Origin: Boesenbergia rotunda
Taxonomy: Eukaryota > Streptophyta > Magnoliopsida > Zingiberales > Zingiberaceae
Length of the DNA: 64,000 bases
NCBI GenBank assembly: GCA_024364735.1
Contig: JAGFNQ010006456.1
Span: 1 to 64,000 of the forward strand
Direction of reading: 5' to 3'
Below, piece after piece: positions 11,320 through 22,719 of this stretch (within the stretch, counting starts at the first letter, position 1; each line of letters opens with the position of its first letter). A program made the translations under genes and the position numbers. Below the pieces are notes generated by a model, which was given only the letters and a program-made list of their open reading frames with translations, ran no database searches and had not been told where the DNA came from.

Positions 11320-12102
11320 TTTTTCAGGGGCAGTTCGCCTTCCAGTATCCAGTCTGCTTGCACGTGAAGCATTTGCCTTTCGGCTTCTTCACTCTAGACT
11401 GAGGTCCCTGAGATCCTGTCGCCTTTTTTGCTAATCCTTGTTTCTTCTTCTTCTTTCCTTTCATCTTAGAAGTAGAAACCTTTTCAATAACGAAAGCATG
11501 AGCACTCTGATGAAAAAGCCCCTCTGCCACCTAGAGTTATGTCATAAGTTCTGCCAACGAATATGTCCGTTTGTTCATATTATAGTTCCGTCGAAACTAC
11601 TCAAAACTCCTTGGTAGTGACTGGAGAATGATATCGACCTAGGTTTCCCCATTGATCTCTGCTCCAATGACTTCCATCTCATTCAATGAGCCATCATTTT
11701 GAGAACATGATCCCTCACGGGCGTTCCCTCAATCATGGTGGTCGTCATCAAGTTCCTCATTGCCTCTTGCCTAGCGGCCTGATTCTGATGTCCAAAGAGT
11801 TCCTTGAGATTGAACATCATGTCATAAGCAGTGGAAAAAAGTCTGATGTTGATGTTGCAGCACATTTGACATCGAAGCCAAATGTAACACCCCGCCATCT
11901 CGTCTGCTTTTATCCTCTTCTTATAGCATTCCTTCTCCTCTTCACCAGAATTCTCACTAGGCTTTTCAGGACAGATCTCAAAGAGTACAAATTTGTACTC
12001 CTTAGCAGTCAAGACAATGTCCAAGTCCCGTTTTCAATCAATATAGTTAGGGCCAGTAAGTTTAATTTCTTTCAAAATAACAGTAAGTGGGTTGAAAGCC
12101 AT
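11320..12102 (-). pseudogene. gag remnant of copia element G
   Basis: This minus-strand gag starts at ATG near 12102 (MAFNPLTVILKE, then LTGPNY, a copia gag beginning). It continues with KADEMAGCYI, a capsid segment ending EGTPVRDHVLKMMAH, and after several stops a lysine-rich linker and the zinc knuckle CFTCKQTGYWKANCP, in which the histidine is tyrosine. Stops replace Trp (TGA after NYID) and Gln codons (TAG), all explained by C-to-T or G-to-A. There is also a frame change near 11683. Protease, integrase, RT and the 3' LTR are absent: the element is cut off just past the knuckle, next to 11.3 kb. Confidence 0.85.
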
Positions 12103-13165
12103 TTTGAAAATCCTGAGAATCACAATGATCAAAACATTAGATTTCAAAAAATTATTGATTCCTCAAACAATAAAATTTTAAAATCAACCAACACCTCAAA
12201 ACACCGAGAATATCATATGCCATGACAATGTGGACATATACGAATTCTACATTTGTAAGAGGAGATTTTACCCATTAATTTTATTATCTTGTCAACTTTA
12301 CTTTTTGACAAATAAAATTAATAGTTGGTTCCTCTTCAGCCCTACAAATAATAGCAGTGACTCCGATGGGGAGGATACTATTATTTGCATCTAAGTGTTC
12401 ACCATTACACGATACTGAGGTAATTATCTAGAATTATGTCCCTTCCGATGGGGAAGATCACACGCTCCTAAATTTTTTTTCTATAACCATATTTGATCTA
12501 GTGATCCGTGAAACAAGCTCATCTAATATGGAGGAAGGCACTCAGAGCCAACGCGCAAGCTTGTTCGCATCACTTATCAAATTTGTAATGGAGGCCACGG
12601 GACTCGAAGAATCCCTCTCCAACTTAGTAATTTATAATTGAGGAATTTTCAAGCACACACAACATGCATATCAAACAATAAGCAATAAACATGAAAATAA
12701 ATTCCAACTATTATGACCTTTTGTTCTTGAATATGCCTCCCGTCATGTCGCCATCTCGTCTCCACCTCCACCACTATGCGTAAGCTCCCATGAAGAGAAT
12801 CTTTGAGTTGAGATAAAAAATTATTTTAATTTACATCCTTCGATCATATACTCTACGAAGGTGTGTACAACAAATCTAGATAGAAATAAATTAAAATGAG
12901 CAGCTAAACGATGTCATATTTAATTACAAAAATTAAATACTAATTTGCCTCGTCAACCCTGAGGATTCAAATAAAAATATTACAATCATGCACACACATC
13001 ATAAACAACCACATAAGCCATAATAGTCGGGTCTTATGCCTACAACCAAAGAGATCGCCTACGCACATCCTACTATTATCTGACATAAAATAATATATGA
13101 TAAATGCATGAAAGTAACCAAATCCAAAACATACAAAATCAAAAACCATTAGCTCTAATACCAAT
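12103..13165 (-). other. Leader and primer-binding site of element G
   Basis: This untranslated leader lies between LTR and gag on the minus strand. The primer-binding site is AGCTCTAATACCA (13151-13163), the initiator-tRNA-Met complement with two transition changes, two bases from the LTR. There is a perfect 10 bp inverted repeat, CAAATAATAG (12345-12354) and CTATTATTTG (12378-12387), around TCCGATGGGGAGGAT. A near copy of that inner motif recurs about 70 bp further right (about 12443). No open frame is convincing. Confidence 0.75.
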
Positions 13166-14937
13166 TGTTGGTTTCGGTTGTGCATGGGAATCCTCTCCAT
13201 GTCCCCGGATTAAAATTTTATTAATTAAAACAAATCCGGATGGAGATGAATCACCCAAGCAACTGATTCATCATCGTACTAACCAACATGAGTGACCACT
13301 TGAACAAACTTGTTGTTCAAGAATCTAACTCGTCTAGTTGACTAGCTACGAAATAGACGATGAATGGATCGCCAGTTTTTGTGTTTATCTTCAGGGTCCA
13401 TGACAAATATTAACATATAATAAACTAGATATAAGAAGGAATCATAAACAAGAAGTATACCTCTTGTTTACCTCGTGATCTTCTATCGTATGTCCTATCC
13501 CCTTCTTGGACATCATGTGAGCGATGGTCTTCCAAGAAACAAAGTCTCCAAGACCACCTTTCTTCTCGCTTTTGCTCGCGCCAACCACAAGAAGAAGAAC
13601 CTTCTTATTTGCACAACCCTATCCTCTCTTCTTGGTGTCGCATGCCCAACAAGGAAGAAGAAGACTCTCCTTCTTGCTTGACCTAGCCGAACACCTCAAG
13701 AAAGATGAAGAATGAAGAAAAGAAGAAGATGAAGATATCTCCTTCCTTGAACCCTAGCCGAAAACTTCCTCCTTCTCTTCCTTGTTTCCGCTGGCCAAAG
13801 AAAAGAAGATGACTCTTTCTAGCTGTCGGCACCTCTTCCTTAGATTGTTGATGCCGCAAGCTTAGAGGATGGAAGAGAGGAAGAGAAGAGAGGATGAAGA
13901 TGCTTTCTTCTTTCTCCCTTGATCCTTCGACCACCCCTTCCTTTGTAGCTTACGCCGGCACCAACCCTAGGAGAGAGAGGATGAGAGGAGAAAATAACTC
14001 AAGGCTTGGTTCTCTTTATTAGGTCTTGGTTTCATGACTCCATGGGGTATATATAGGATACAATAGGGACCATGAGGAGGAATTGGGTTTTAGCCATCTA
14101 ATGGATCAAGGCTCGATCCATTAATTATAATCCCATCCACTAAAGGATTATTAGTGAACTACCTCACCAACCCCCATAATTAAATATGAGCTTCACCTAT
14201 TATGTGTACAAATTCTCTCCGTGTTTAAGATCTCGAATATCCATTAATTAATTAAATTACTAACAATTTAATTAATTAATATCTAACACCATGAGTAGTA
14301 CCACTAAACCTTATCATCATGTCGGACCAAGTCCACCTACAGAATTTTACATGATGAACTTTATGAACTCCTCAAGGGGACATCATCATCCTAACGTATT
14401 AGGGCACGGTTTTCTTTTATAATCAACGACACACTATGTAAATAATATTATTTCCCAATTTACCAGGTCTATCGATTTAACAAATAAATCTCGCCCACTG
14501 GTAAATCAAAGAAATAGATACTAAGTACATGTGCCTATGATTATATCGGGATTAAAAGCATGTACACCATAATATCTGAGGTCTAATTCAATTATATAGT
14601 CAGTATAAATTGAACCACCTCTATATCGGTCCTGCTCAATACACACAAAGTGTACTAGTGTAATTCTATGGTCATGATAAACCAATACCAAATTACACTA
14701 CAACCATGCCAATGGTTTGTCCAAAACCATCTTGGTTGTGAGTCACTATTTATACTCTATAAGGCACTGATAACATGATCTCCTGTGTGACACCACACAC
14801 CATATTATCTATAATATAAAGTATGAGATAATATGCACATATATAATAAATACAAAATGCAAACAATGATCATGTGATTCTCATTTCAAAATGTAGATAT
14901 TCATATAAAAGCTAGGTTTTTAGTATACATCCTAACA
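13166..14937 (-). repeat. 5' LTR of copia element G
   Basis: On the plus strand it starts TGTTGGTTTCGG and ends CATCCTAACA, so the minus-strand LTR runs TGTTAGGATG...CCAACA. It adjoins the primer-binding site at 13151. A minus-strand TATA-like run lies near 14049 (TATATATA). GAAGAAGAAG-rich sequence at 13560-13760 would be early transcribed sequence. The sister 3' LTR is not in the window. Confidence 0.8.
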
Positions 14938-15002
14938 AAGGAAAACACTAAAATAGTGGTTAATACAATCTCATTCATCCCAGACTCAATTATGGCAATC
15001 TC
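14938..15002. other. Short unassigned spacer
   Basis: 65 bp between two LTRs with no recognisable feature. Confidence 0.5.
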
Positions 15003-16020
15003 TGTAGGTCCGGGTAGGTCGGCTAGAGTAAGCGGCGGGAGTGAATAGCCCTGCAATTAATGTTATCCAAATCTCTTGCTTTGGATCTTAGCAAGGACAA
15101 TCAGATTAGTTTATCAAATAAAATATTAACAACATCAAAGAAAGAGGCTCAGCGATTTACTTCGTTTGCAACCGAGGAGGTTGTTAATCCAAGACAATGA
15201 AGCTCGACTAACAATATCTCCTTCGTTGAAGGCAGAGAAGCCTCTTACACATTTTAACAGCTCAAAAATGAATACAAAAATGAAATATATGATGTTGTGC
15301 TTTCTTTCTAGCTCTAGGGAACTATTTATAGCCCAATGGTCAAATGACCATTTACTAATGTGACACTTAGGTTGCCTCAATTGAATAAAATTTTTATCTA
15401 CTATGCAAATGGTTACTTTTAACTTGAGGCACATCAATTCCGACCCAGGGCACCTCCCTACTATTCATCCGAGGCATCCTCAGTCACAACTGAGGTTCCT
15501 CGGTTCTAATTTGCAGAAGATGCAATTTTGGCACCCGAGGCACCCTCAATCACAACTAAGGTGTCGTGAGTCTTCAAGATCAACCTCCAAGTTGATCTTC
15601 TTTGATCCCGCTCGGTTGAGTGATCCAAGGCTCACACTCATTGAGTGCTTTCATTGGGTATTCTACTAATAGCTTGTTAAGTACAAGAATTCAAATTTGA
15701 AATACAATTAACATAAAAATGCAAATTATAACATCAATAGATTTGAATTAGAACATCATCGTCAAAGAGGCATTTCAAAGTCGTAGCAGAGTTTTGGAGT
15801 AGCATGAAAGTCCATATGTAACTTGAAATGATGTACATTTGTTGCTGATCGAAGCCTTTTTTTTATAAGTTCATTCAGCTGCCTCTATTCTTATTAAGGA
15901 ACCTCTATTCAAAGAGATCTAATCTAGATCTAGACTCATCACATCTTATCCTGATCCAAGCGCCTCAATCCTAGGCACCTGGTTCACTTCCAGGCGCCTC
16001 AACGACTAGCGTGGCTTTGA
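15003..16020 (-). mobile_element. Sirevirus-like LTR fragment
   Basis: It begins TGTAGGTCCGGG and then GGCGGGAGTGAATAG, paralleling the TGTAGGACTGGTGCC...GGGGGGTGAATA start of the LTRs at 27172 and 32404. Dyad segments lie near 15430-15560 (CCGAGGC... with CCTCGG) and 15955-16005 (AGGCACCTGG... with CCAGGCGCC). The right end is lost. No coding sequence was found. Confidence 0.6.
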
Positions 16021-16039
16021 TTGGAATATACTTCGTTCT

Positions 16040-16800
16040 CTAGGCTTTTATCCTATCACAGGACCTGGATGCCTTCTTTGGAAGCCATGTATGCCATGAT
16101 GACAACTTTTCGAGGGTCCATGCCCCAAGAAGATGTCATCAGTTTCACTCAGTACTATAATATAATGCACTATTTAAAATGGTTATCTCTAATGTTTGTC
16201 CCCTTGCATTGCGAGACCTGGCAGTCTTGCATCCAATGCAGATTTTTCTGATGTATGCATTGAGACATCAATTAGCTAGACTTTGACTTAGGCTATTGGG
16301 TCTATAGACCCATCATTTACTAAACAAGGTGGAACACCTCTAATAAAGTTCATATGAGTTAGTGTCACATTCTTATAGCCTTCATTGCATCTTTGGGGGA
16401 TAGAGTTGACTGAGTTATCTAATTTTGACTTAGGCAGTATTTGACAGTTGTCCTTGGCTGAGATCATGACTAGTTCACAATGTCTTGCGTATAATGCACT
16501 CATCCTTGCTACATCCAACCTATTGGAGAGGAGTTCGATGCCAAAGCTGAGGTCGAGCCTATTGTAGTTGAGTTGCCCTATGACCCACCAGCAGCTAAAG
16601 AAAATTTTCCAAACTGTGTCACTGGACGCAGCTTAGGGTTCATCATATACAGTACCTCCGGCAACAAGTTACCCTTAAAGTTATCCTCGCGATGATATCT
16701 TCAATCATTTCGATTCACTCTAGATGATGATTTAGGGTCAGTACGCCGCATGTTTGACTATCTTCACTCTACATGCAATCGCCTGCCACCTCCATCTAAT
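16040..16800 (+). pseudogene. ORF3 copy 1 of element H (partial, degenerate)
   Basis: This is a partial copy of the third-gene sequence found complete downstream. Bases from about 16081 match those from about 17937, and the similarity runs past the reading frame into the 3' flank (16800-17030 versus 18700-18925). The encoded product, where readable, contains the block ...LEAMYAMM... and then RHQL-like and ILIALIAS-like stretches corresponding to copy 2 and to ORF3 of element F. Frameshifts and stops break it. The left part is missing at the junction with the LTR fragment. Function is unknown; see the ORF3 entry at 51122. Confidence 0.55.
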
Positions 16801-17029
16801 GATTGATTTTGTTGGCTTGTTTGGACAAGACCTTACTTGTTATATTTGACTATCTGGCATGTTTGTAATATTATCTATGTTTGTTAGGTTGACTTTGAAC
16901 TTATAATGTTTTGACTCATCTGATGTTATATTTAAACTCTAGCTATGTCACTTGATTTGCTTATGAGGTGCATGTTTAGTATTTGCTTGTTTGACATTTT
17001 TTCTAGAATATTATGCATATTTCAACCAT
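16801..17029 (+). other. 3' flank of ORF3 copy 1
   Basis: Non-coding, closely similar to 18711-18925, which follows copy 2 (shared blocks TTAGGTTGACTTTGAACTTA and TTTTTTCTAGAATATTATGC). This shows that the duplicated unit extends beyond the ORF. Confidence 0.7.
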
Positions 17030-17294
17030 CAATCGAGCATATGGTTCTGTCAACTAAAACTCAAAACTGTAACTCACAACAATTAAGACGACTTCAATTA
17101 ATCCATTGATTGAACCATAGATTTCGTCGACCAAACACCTAAATCAAAACCGATTGTTGCAGAATAGTAGACTGAACATTAGAATCTGTCGACCGAACAG
17201 CAACCACCCTTCCTTGATTGGTTGACAACATGGTGAATTTAAGGGATCCATTGACCAATCGAGTTATCAATTGACCAATCGAGCCTTATAAAAG
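17030..17294 (+). promoter_or_regulatory. Palindrome-rich segment and TATA box upstream of ORF3 copy 2
   Basis: The segment is dense in short inverted motifs around TCGACC, GATTGGTTGAC and GACCAATCGAG (for example near 17130, 17190, 17218 and 17260-17283). It is followed at once by TATAAAAG (17287-17294). The same motif types (GTCGATCGG, GTCGACCAATC, AGTCAACCG, CAATCGACTG) fill the U3-like part of the H LTR at 20220-20580. The match to its own LTR plus a TATA box suggests a promoter for the downstream ORF3. Promoter activity is inferred. Confidence 0.5.
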
Positions 17295-17340
17295 CAACAT
17301 CGGGGTAAATGCTTGAGGCATTCAGTCTCAGCTTTCTTCC

Positions 17341-17436
17341 TCTGTGTTTTCCCTCCTAAATCCACCACCAACCTATGATTAACCTGTCTCTGTGTTTTCC
17401 CTCCTAAATCCACCACCAACCTATGTTTAACCTGTC
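17341..17436 (+). repeat. 48 bp tandem duplication in the ORF3 leader
   Basis: Two almost identical units (TCTGTGTTTTCCCTCC... to ...AACCTG), at 17341-17388 and 17389-17436, lie between the TATA box and ORF3 copy 2. Confidence 0.9.
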
Positions 17437-17516
17437 TGAAGCCCTTCTAAACACAACCATGCCTTGATAAATGCCCTAAATTCTTCTCTTTTTCATTAAT
17501 CATAGTCAAAAGAAAT

Positions 17517-18700
17517 GTAAGACCGCTTAAAAGGAGGCTAGCTCCTCGATTCCCTACCAGGATCCTAGGTTTTCTACTGAGGAATTAAATCAATCATTTA
17601 GAGATACGAAGTGTATAGTTATTGGGACACAATGTCTTGACCTTCCATTTTATCAGATTTATTATCCTGAGGATATAAATATTATCCAGCACTATTCATT
17701 AGATAGTCTTGCTTATTGTAGACATATATACAACTCAATATTTTACACTAAGTTCTATCATAACCTATGTGAGATTGATGCCCGTTATCATAAGATCAGA
17801 GTTACATCAAGGGATATGTTATTCAATCTTGACATATTCCTTCACTTCTTACAAATCCAGCCTTCAGGCAATTTGATCTTCTTCTGTCCATCCTATCTTG
17901 ACATTCTACCAAGGCCTTTTCCCCACATGGCTCTAGATGCCATGTATGCCAATTTTTCGAGGGTCCATAATGCACTATTTAAAATGGTTATCTCTTATGT
18001 GCATCCCCTTGCATCGGAAGACCTGACAATCTTGCATCCAGTGCATCTTTTTCTGATGTATGCCTTGAGACATCAATTAAATTTTAACTTAGGTTATTGG
18101 ATCCATTAACCCATCATTTACTATTCGGGGTACAACACCTCGAATAAAGTTCATATGATTCAGTGTCACATTCTTATAGCCTTGATTGCATCTTTGGGGA
18201 TGAAGTTGATTGAGTTATCTAAGTTTGACTTAGTCGGTATCTAATAGTTGTCCTTGGCTGGGATCATGACTTGTTCATAAGGTCTTACGTATAAATGCAC
18301 TCATCCTTGCTACTTCTAATTTATACACTCATCCTTGCTACTTCTAACCTATTGGAGAGTAGTTTGATGCCCAAGGTCGAGGCTAATTAAGCCTATTGTA
18401 GTTGAGGTGCTCTATGGCCAATTGCAGCCGAGAAAAATTTCCAAACAGTGTTACTGGACGCAGTTTAGGGTCCATCATATACAATACCTCCAACAATAAG
18501 TGATCCTTACAGTCGTCTTCGAAATGATATATTCAATCATTTTGATTCACTTCAAACGACGATGCAAGGTCAATACACTGCATTCCAAGGGTAGTTCACT
18601 AGTTTTTGTTAGTAGATGATCGATCATGTTAATTCTCTAGAGGCAGAGCAACGCCGCATGTTTGACTATCTTCGCGTTGCATACAATCCCTTACCTCCTC
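17517..18700 (+). pseudogene. ORF3 copy 2 of Sirevirus-like element H
   Basis: One frame is open from about 17532 to the TAA near 18107 and is readable past it with further stops. It aligns with ORF3 of element F block by block: DPRFSTEELNQSFRD with DNRFQNAHFEFFF; LFNLDIFLHFLQ with LNFDLLAFTDFLD; PRPFPHMALDAMYANF with PVPFDGVTPDSIYDYF; ALFKMVISYVHPL with VLFKIITNCLIPI; and LMYALRHQLNFNLGYWI with MLYGMHRQLDFDIIATI. The hydrophobic stretch ILIALIASLGM follows. The arrangement resembles what plant annotations call 'putative plant transposon protein'; that name is from memory and gives no biochemical role. It sits before the polypurine tract and 3' LTR of H, the place of the env-like gene in Sireviruses. 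Confidence 0.6.
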
Positions 18701-19633
18701 CATCTTATGATTGTTTTTGTTGGCATATTTGGACTAGACCTTACTTGTTATATTTAACTATTTGGTTTGTTTGTACAATTATCTATTTTTGTTAGGTTGA
18801 CTTTGAACTTATGATGTTTTCACTCATTTGATGATATATTTGAACTCTAACTATATTTACTTGATTTTCTTATTAGGTACATGTTTAGTATGAGCTTGTT
18901 TGACATTTTTTCTAGAATATTATGCATACATGGATTTTAGGATATTTTTTTGTCTCCTAAGAAACTATCAAGTTAAGGGTGAGCAATTATCTTTAAAAAC
19001 TTTTTTTTTGAAAATTCTTATTTCAAAATTTTTTTTTCAAAATTCATTATTTAAGAAAGCCAATTTTGAAATTAATTTTCAAAAACTAATTTTCATTAGA
19101 AAACTTTCAAAATTTGTTTTGAAAATTTTTTGAAAGTTGTTTTAAATTTCTTTTCAAATTTTTTATTACTTAGAAAATTTTCAATGTTTACTTTCGTAAA
19201 CTTTTTTGAAAAAAAAAATATTATTTAGAGAAATTTTCAAATCTATTTTCAAAAATTATTTTTTCTTATAAAATTATTTTTTACTTAGAAAAATATTCAA
19301 AATTTAATTTCGAAAACAATTTTATTAATTATAAAATTTCAATTCAAAACTTATTCATCATTTATTTTACATAGACAATTTGTGCAACTTAAAAGTTGTT
19401 TTCGAAAATTATTTTAAACTTGAACAATTATTTTTAAAATGTGTTTTTGCTATGATCCCTTTTCTTATATGTATCAAAGAGGAAGAGATGGAATTAGAAG
19501 TTAAGAATTTATTTTAATCAACTCAGATATGATAAATTCAGGAGGAGAGTTTAACTTGAGGAGGAGTTGTTTTTAAAGTTATTTTTTAACTTAATATTGA
19601 ACCATGATTGTCAAATATTAAAAAGAAGGAGAT
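18701..19633 (+). other. ORF3 3' flank, TTTTGAAAA-rich region and polypurine tract of H
   Basis: No gene here. 18711-18925 repeats the flank of copy 1. 18960-19480 is AT-rich with many TTTTGAAAA and TTTCAAAA motifs, similar in texture to 28720-30300 in the non-autonomous element. TAAAAAGAAGGAGAT (19619-19633) is the polypurine tract that primes plus-strand DNA, directly before the LTR. Confidence 0.65.
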
Positions 19634-21040
19634 TGTTGGTAAAGGGAGTACCATAATCTAACATATATTTTGATATTGTCAAAGGTTCGAGTTAAGACTT
19701 GTTGTGATCTAATGGATTAATCAAGATTGTAGGGCACCTAATTTTGAAACTCCTTGGAGGCCAACTAGACCAAATATTAGGCAGCAGAAGCCTCAGTAGA
19801 TCGTGAAAACTAAGTAGGAAGTCTAGATGAGTCAGGTGAATAAGACATCTAGCAAGGTAGATTCGATAGGTTAGAGAGGACTAAAGATCGAATCAAGAAG
19901 CCCTAGCTAGTCGATTAGATGTTGCGTAGATGAAGTCCAAACAAGTCTGGAGGATCGAATGTTAGGTAGGTAAGTTGAGGTAAACACCTGGAGTAGAGTT
20001 GGGAGGTCGTGTCCCATTCAGGACAAACTTAAGCGTTGATCCAACTGAAAAAAAACCAACGTAGGCTTCCATGTTTAAATCAAAACAGTTCTAATAGTCA
20101 TACTCATACTCATACTCATGCATCTATTTTATCTATTATCTAACTCCATTTTGCATGACTATTATTATTATTCTATTATGCTAACATTGTTTTCTAGAAA
20201 AATAAAGTTCGGGTTGACTGAAAGTTCAACCAACTGAATAAAAGCTTTAGTCGATCGGGCCAGCTACCATGGCATAGATCAAATCAAAGTTCAGCAAATA
20301 TAATATATAGCTTGTTCTATCGAAGGATTTGTGGGATCAGTCGACCAATCCATAAAAGGTAACGACAATTAATCAAATTGAATCACACATGAAAGGAATT
20401 CTCTAGGTTTCATCAATGGATAGAGTTGATTAGTCAACCGAACATCTTGATTTGCAGGATCGAGCTGATCGGATCAGAGCAAATAAGGAAGGTCACGGAG
20501 TTCAGTCGACGAATAGATGGTTTGGTCAACAGAAAGGTTTAGTAGACAAAATGTGTTTTCAATCGACTGAACAGTGCCTATTAAAGAAGTTCTTGCGGTC
20601 CAAACGGATAATGAATTCCTTGATTGCTCCATCACACTACTACTGCTTGTGTTCATGCAAGGTTTACTACTATGATGCCGGAAGGCTCTTCGACAACTAT
20701 GATTCATCTCCTAAACTTGTTGACGGAATATTTACATTGTACTTGCAATTACTTTCAAGGAGATAATAGTGTTGTTACTATCTTTCTCATATTTGTACAA
20801 GTTTGTTTTTCTCTGAAAGAGTTCGGTGAGAAGAGCTATAGTGATTGCCGATAAAAAGCGATCAAGGATCGGGGGCATTGGAGTAGTAGTCGCTGGACTA
20901 TGAACTAAGTGAAACTGAATTGTGTCTTATTCTATTTTACTTTATTTCTACTGCTATTTACTTTGATTCAGTTTTATGAAACATGACAAAAAAGAAAAGA
21001 TTTTCAAACGATCAAGATTCATCACCCTCTCTCGATTTTC
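19634..21040 (+). repeat. 3' LTR of element H
   Basis: It starts TGTTGGTAAAGGGAG just after the polypurine tract. The palindromic cis-region lies at about 20220-20580 (TCGACC- and CAATCGACTG-type motifs). The right end is estimated from CATCACCCTCTCTCG (about 21021), the usual CT-rich end of such LTRs; the CA terminus is not clear. The element's gag and pol are not in the window. Confidence 0.6.
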
Positions 21041-21179
21041 AAATGATTGTTGCATCAGTAGTCGAGTTCCTAAATCAACTCAAAAAGTCTATGCTTGCTC
21101 TAATAGTGTCATTAGTTGAGTTTACCACTGGACTGATAAATCAATCGATTGCTCATATTCAACGGTAGACTAATACACC

Positions 21180-21690
21180 ACAAACCCCCTTGATTACTCT
21201 CAAACTTTGAATTCATTTATGGGTTATTAGTCAATTGTAATTCCATAACAATCGATTGATACCTCTGTTTTAGCCTTACGAAGGCTTTGCGTAATATCCA
21301 ATTGATCTCAACCTACTAATACTTCCTTTACTTAATATTTGATCGATTTGTCAAGACTTCCCTTGCCTAGCATTCAATCAACCATGGCTTGTCGGGACTT
21401 CACCATTACCTAGCATCCGGTCAATCTTGACTTCTAAAACCTTCATCATTGCCTAGTATTCAGTCATTTTTGACCCGCCAAGACTTCTTGTCTCATGTTT
21501 AACATCTAGTCAACTTTGACGTATAAGACATTTTCATTACCAAACATCTAATCATCCTTAACTTGTTTGGAATATTCAATGCTCCATGACCTGTTAGAAT
21601 TTCCACCACATGTCAAGTATGTTGTTAACCGTGGCTCACCTACTTGACTTTTCACTGAACCATCTAAGTCTATTTATCTAATCATCCTTG
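21180..21690 (-). mobile_element. Sirevirus-like LTR array fragment
   Basis: Units of the GACTTC...TTGCCTAGCAT...CAATC type are repeated from about 21350 to 21680, the same kind of array as in the minus-strand LTRs at 28330-28530 and 8775-9050. No terminus and no coding sequence were recognised. Confidence 0.5.
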
Positions 21691-21699
21691 ACTTGTTTG

Positions 21700-22432
21700 G
21701 GTTCTTGGGTCGCCGGATTCACCTTTGACTGGATTGGACGCCAATACACTATCGTGGTTGCCGTTGGCTTTTTCTTCGTCAGTGCCCTCATCATGGGTTT
21801 CGCCACGAGCTACGTATTCCTAATGGTAGGGCGGTTTGTGGCCGGCATCGGTGTCGGCTATACTCTTATGATCGCCCCTGTTTATGCCGCCGAGGTGGTT
21901 CCTGCCTCCTACCGTGGCTTCCTCACCTCCTTCCTGGAAGTCTTCATCAACATCAGCATCCTCCTCGGCTACATCGCCAACTATGCCTTCTTGCATCTGT
22001 GGACCTCCATTGGGTGGCGATTCATGCTCGGTGTCAGCACCATCCCCTCTGTTTTCCTCTCCTCCGGCGTGCTCGCAATGCCCAAATCCCCCGCTGGCTC
22101 GTCTTGCGCGGCCGCCTCCACGAGGCCAGCCATGTCCTCGAGATGATCTCTGACACCCCCGATGAGGTGAGGCTCCACCTCGAGGAGATCAAGGCCGCCA
22201 CTGGCATCCTCGTGGAGTGCGACGATGATTGCGCCTTCCCCAAGGGCGGCACCAATAGGGAGAAGGCAGTGTGGAGAGAGCTGCAGCTGCGGCCGACGCT
22301 GGCAGTGAGGCGGGTGCTTCTGATGGTGGTGGGGATCCACTTCTTTCAGCAGGTATCGGGAATCGACTCGGTGGTGCTTTACAGCCCACGCGCGGGTGTT
22401 CGAGAAGGCGGGGATCAACGAGAATAAGAAGT
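21700..22432 (+). pseudogene. Polyol/monosaccharide transporter fragment (PLT-like), interrupted
   Basis: This is a fragment of a major-facilitator sugar transporter, a plasma-membrane proton symporter for polyols and hexoses. Visible motifs are GSWVAGFTFDWIGRQYT (the loop 2-3 D-x-x-G-R motif), FLMVGRFVAGIGVGY, APVYAAEVVPASYRGF (a family signature), GWRFMLGVSTIPSVFL, MPKSP and FFQQVSGIDSVVLYSPR. Both ends are missing: the first membrane segments and everything after the QQxSG region. A one-base loss near 22088 shifts MPKSP from the following RWLVLRGRLHEAS. A short insertion near 22392 shifts YSPR from VFEKAGINE. Copia element C begins at 22433, ending the homology. The base composition is far richer in GC than the flanks. 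It is probably a degraded host gene piece or a fragment carried by an element. Confidence 0.88.
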
Positions 22433-22703
22433 TGTTGTTATAGATTAAGTTTAATTTTGGATAAAGATTAATTTGTATATAAAATAAAGTTAGTGGATAG
22501 GGATAGAATTTATGAATAGGGATAAAATTTGGTAGAAAAATAAAAAGTGTCTAGATTCAATGTATGTAAAGTTGGTGTTTATCGACTAAAGACTATAAAT
22601 ATGTAACCCTTTGATGAATGAATGCAAGTTGAGTTATTTAGTTTTTTTCTTATTCTCTCCTCGTCCACCAGAGTGAAACTCCTCTTCCATTTTTCTTCCA
22701 ACA
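22433..22703 (+). repeat. 5' LTR of copia element C
   Basis: 271 bp from TGTTGTTATAG to TTCTTCCAACA, followed after three bases by a degenerate initiator tRNA-Met primer site (TGATATCAGAGT, from 22707). It contains ACTATAAATATG (about 22591), a likely TATA box. A short LTR of this size is usual for Tork-like copia elements. No second copy is in the window, because the element is truncated. Confidence 0.75.
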
Positions 22704-22719
22704 AAGTGATATCAGAGTC

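Noticed and set aside
16288..16518. Minus-strand frame across ORF3 copy 1
   Set aside because: The homology with F and copy 2 is on the plus strand; this is antisense to it.
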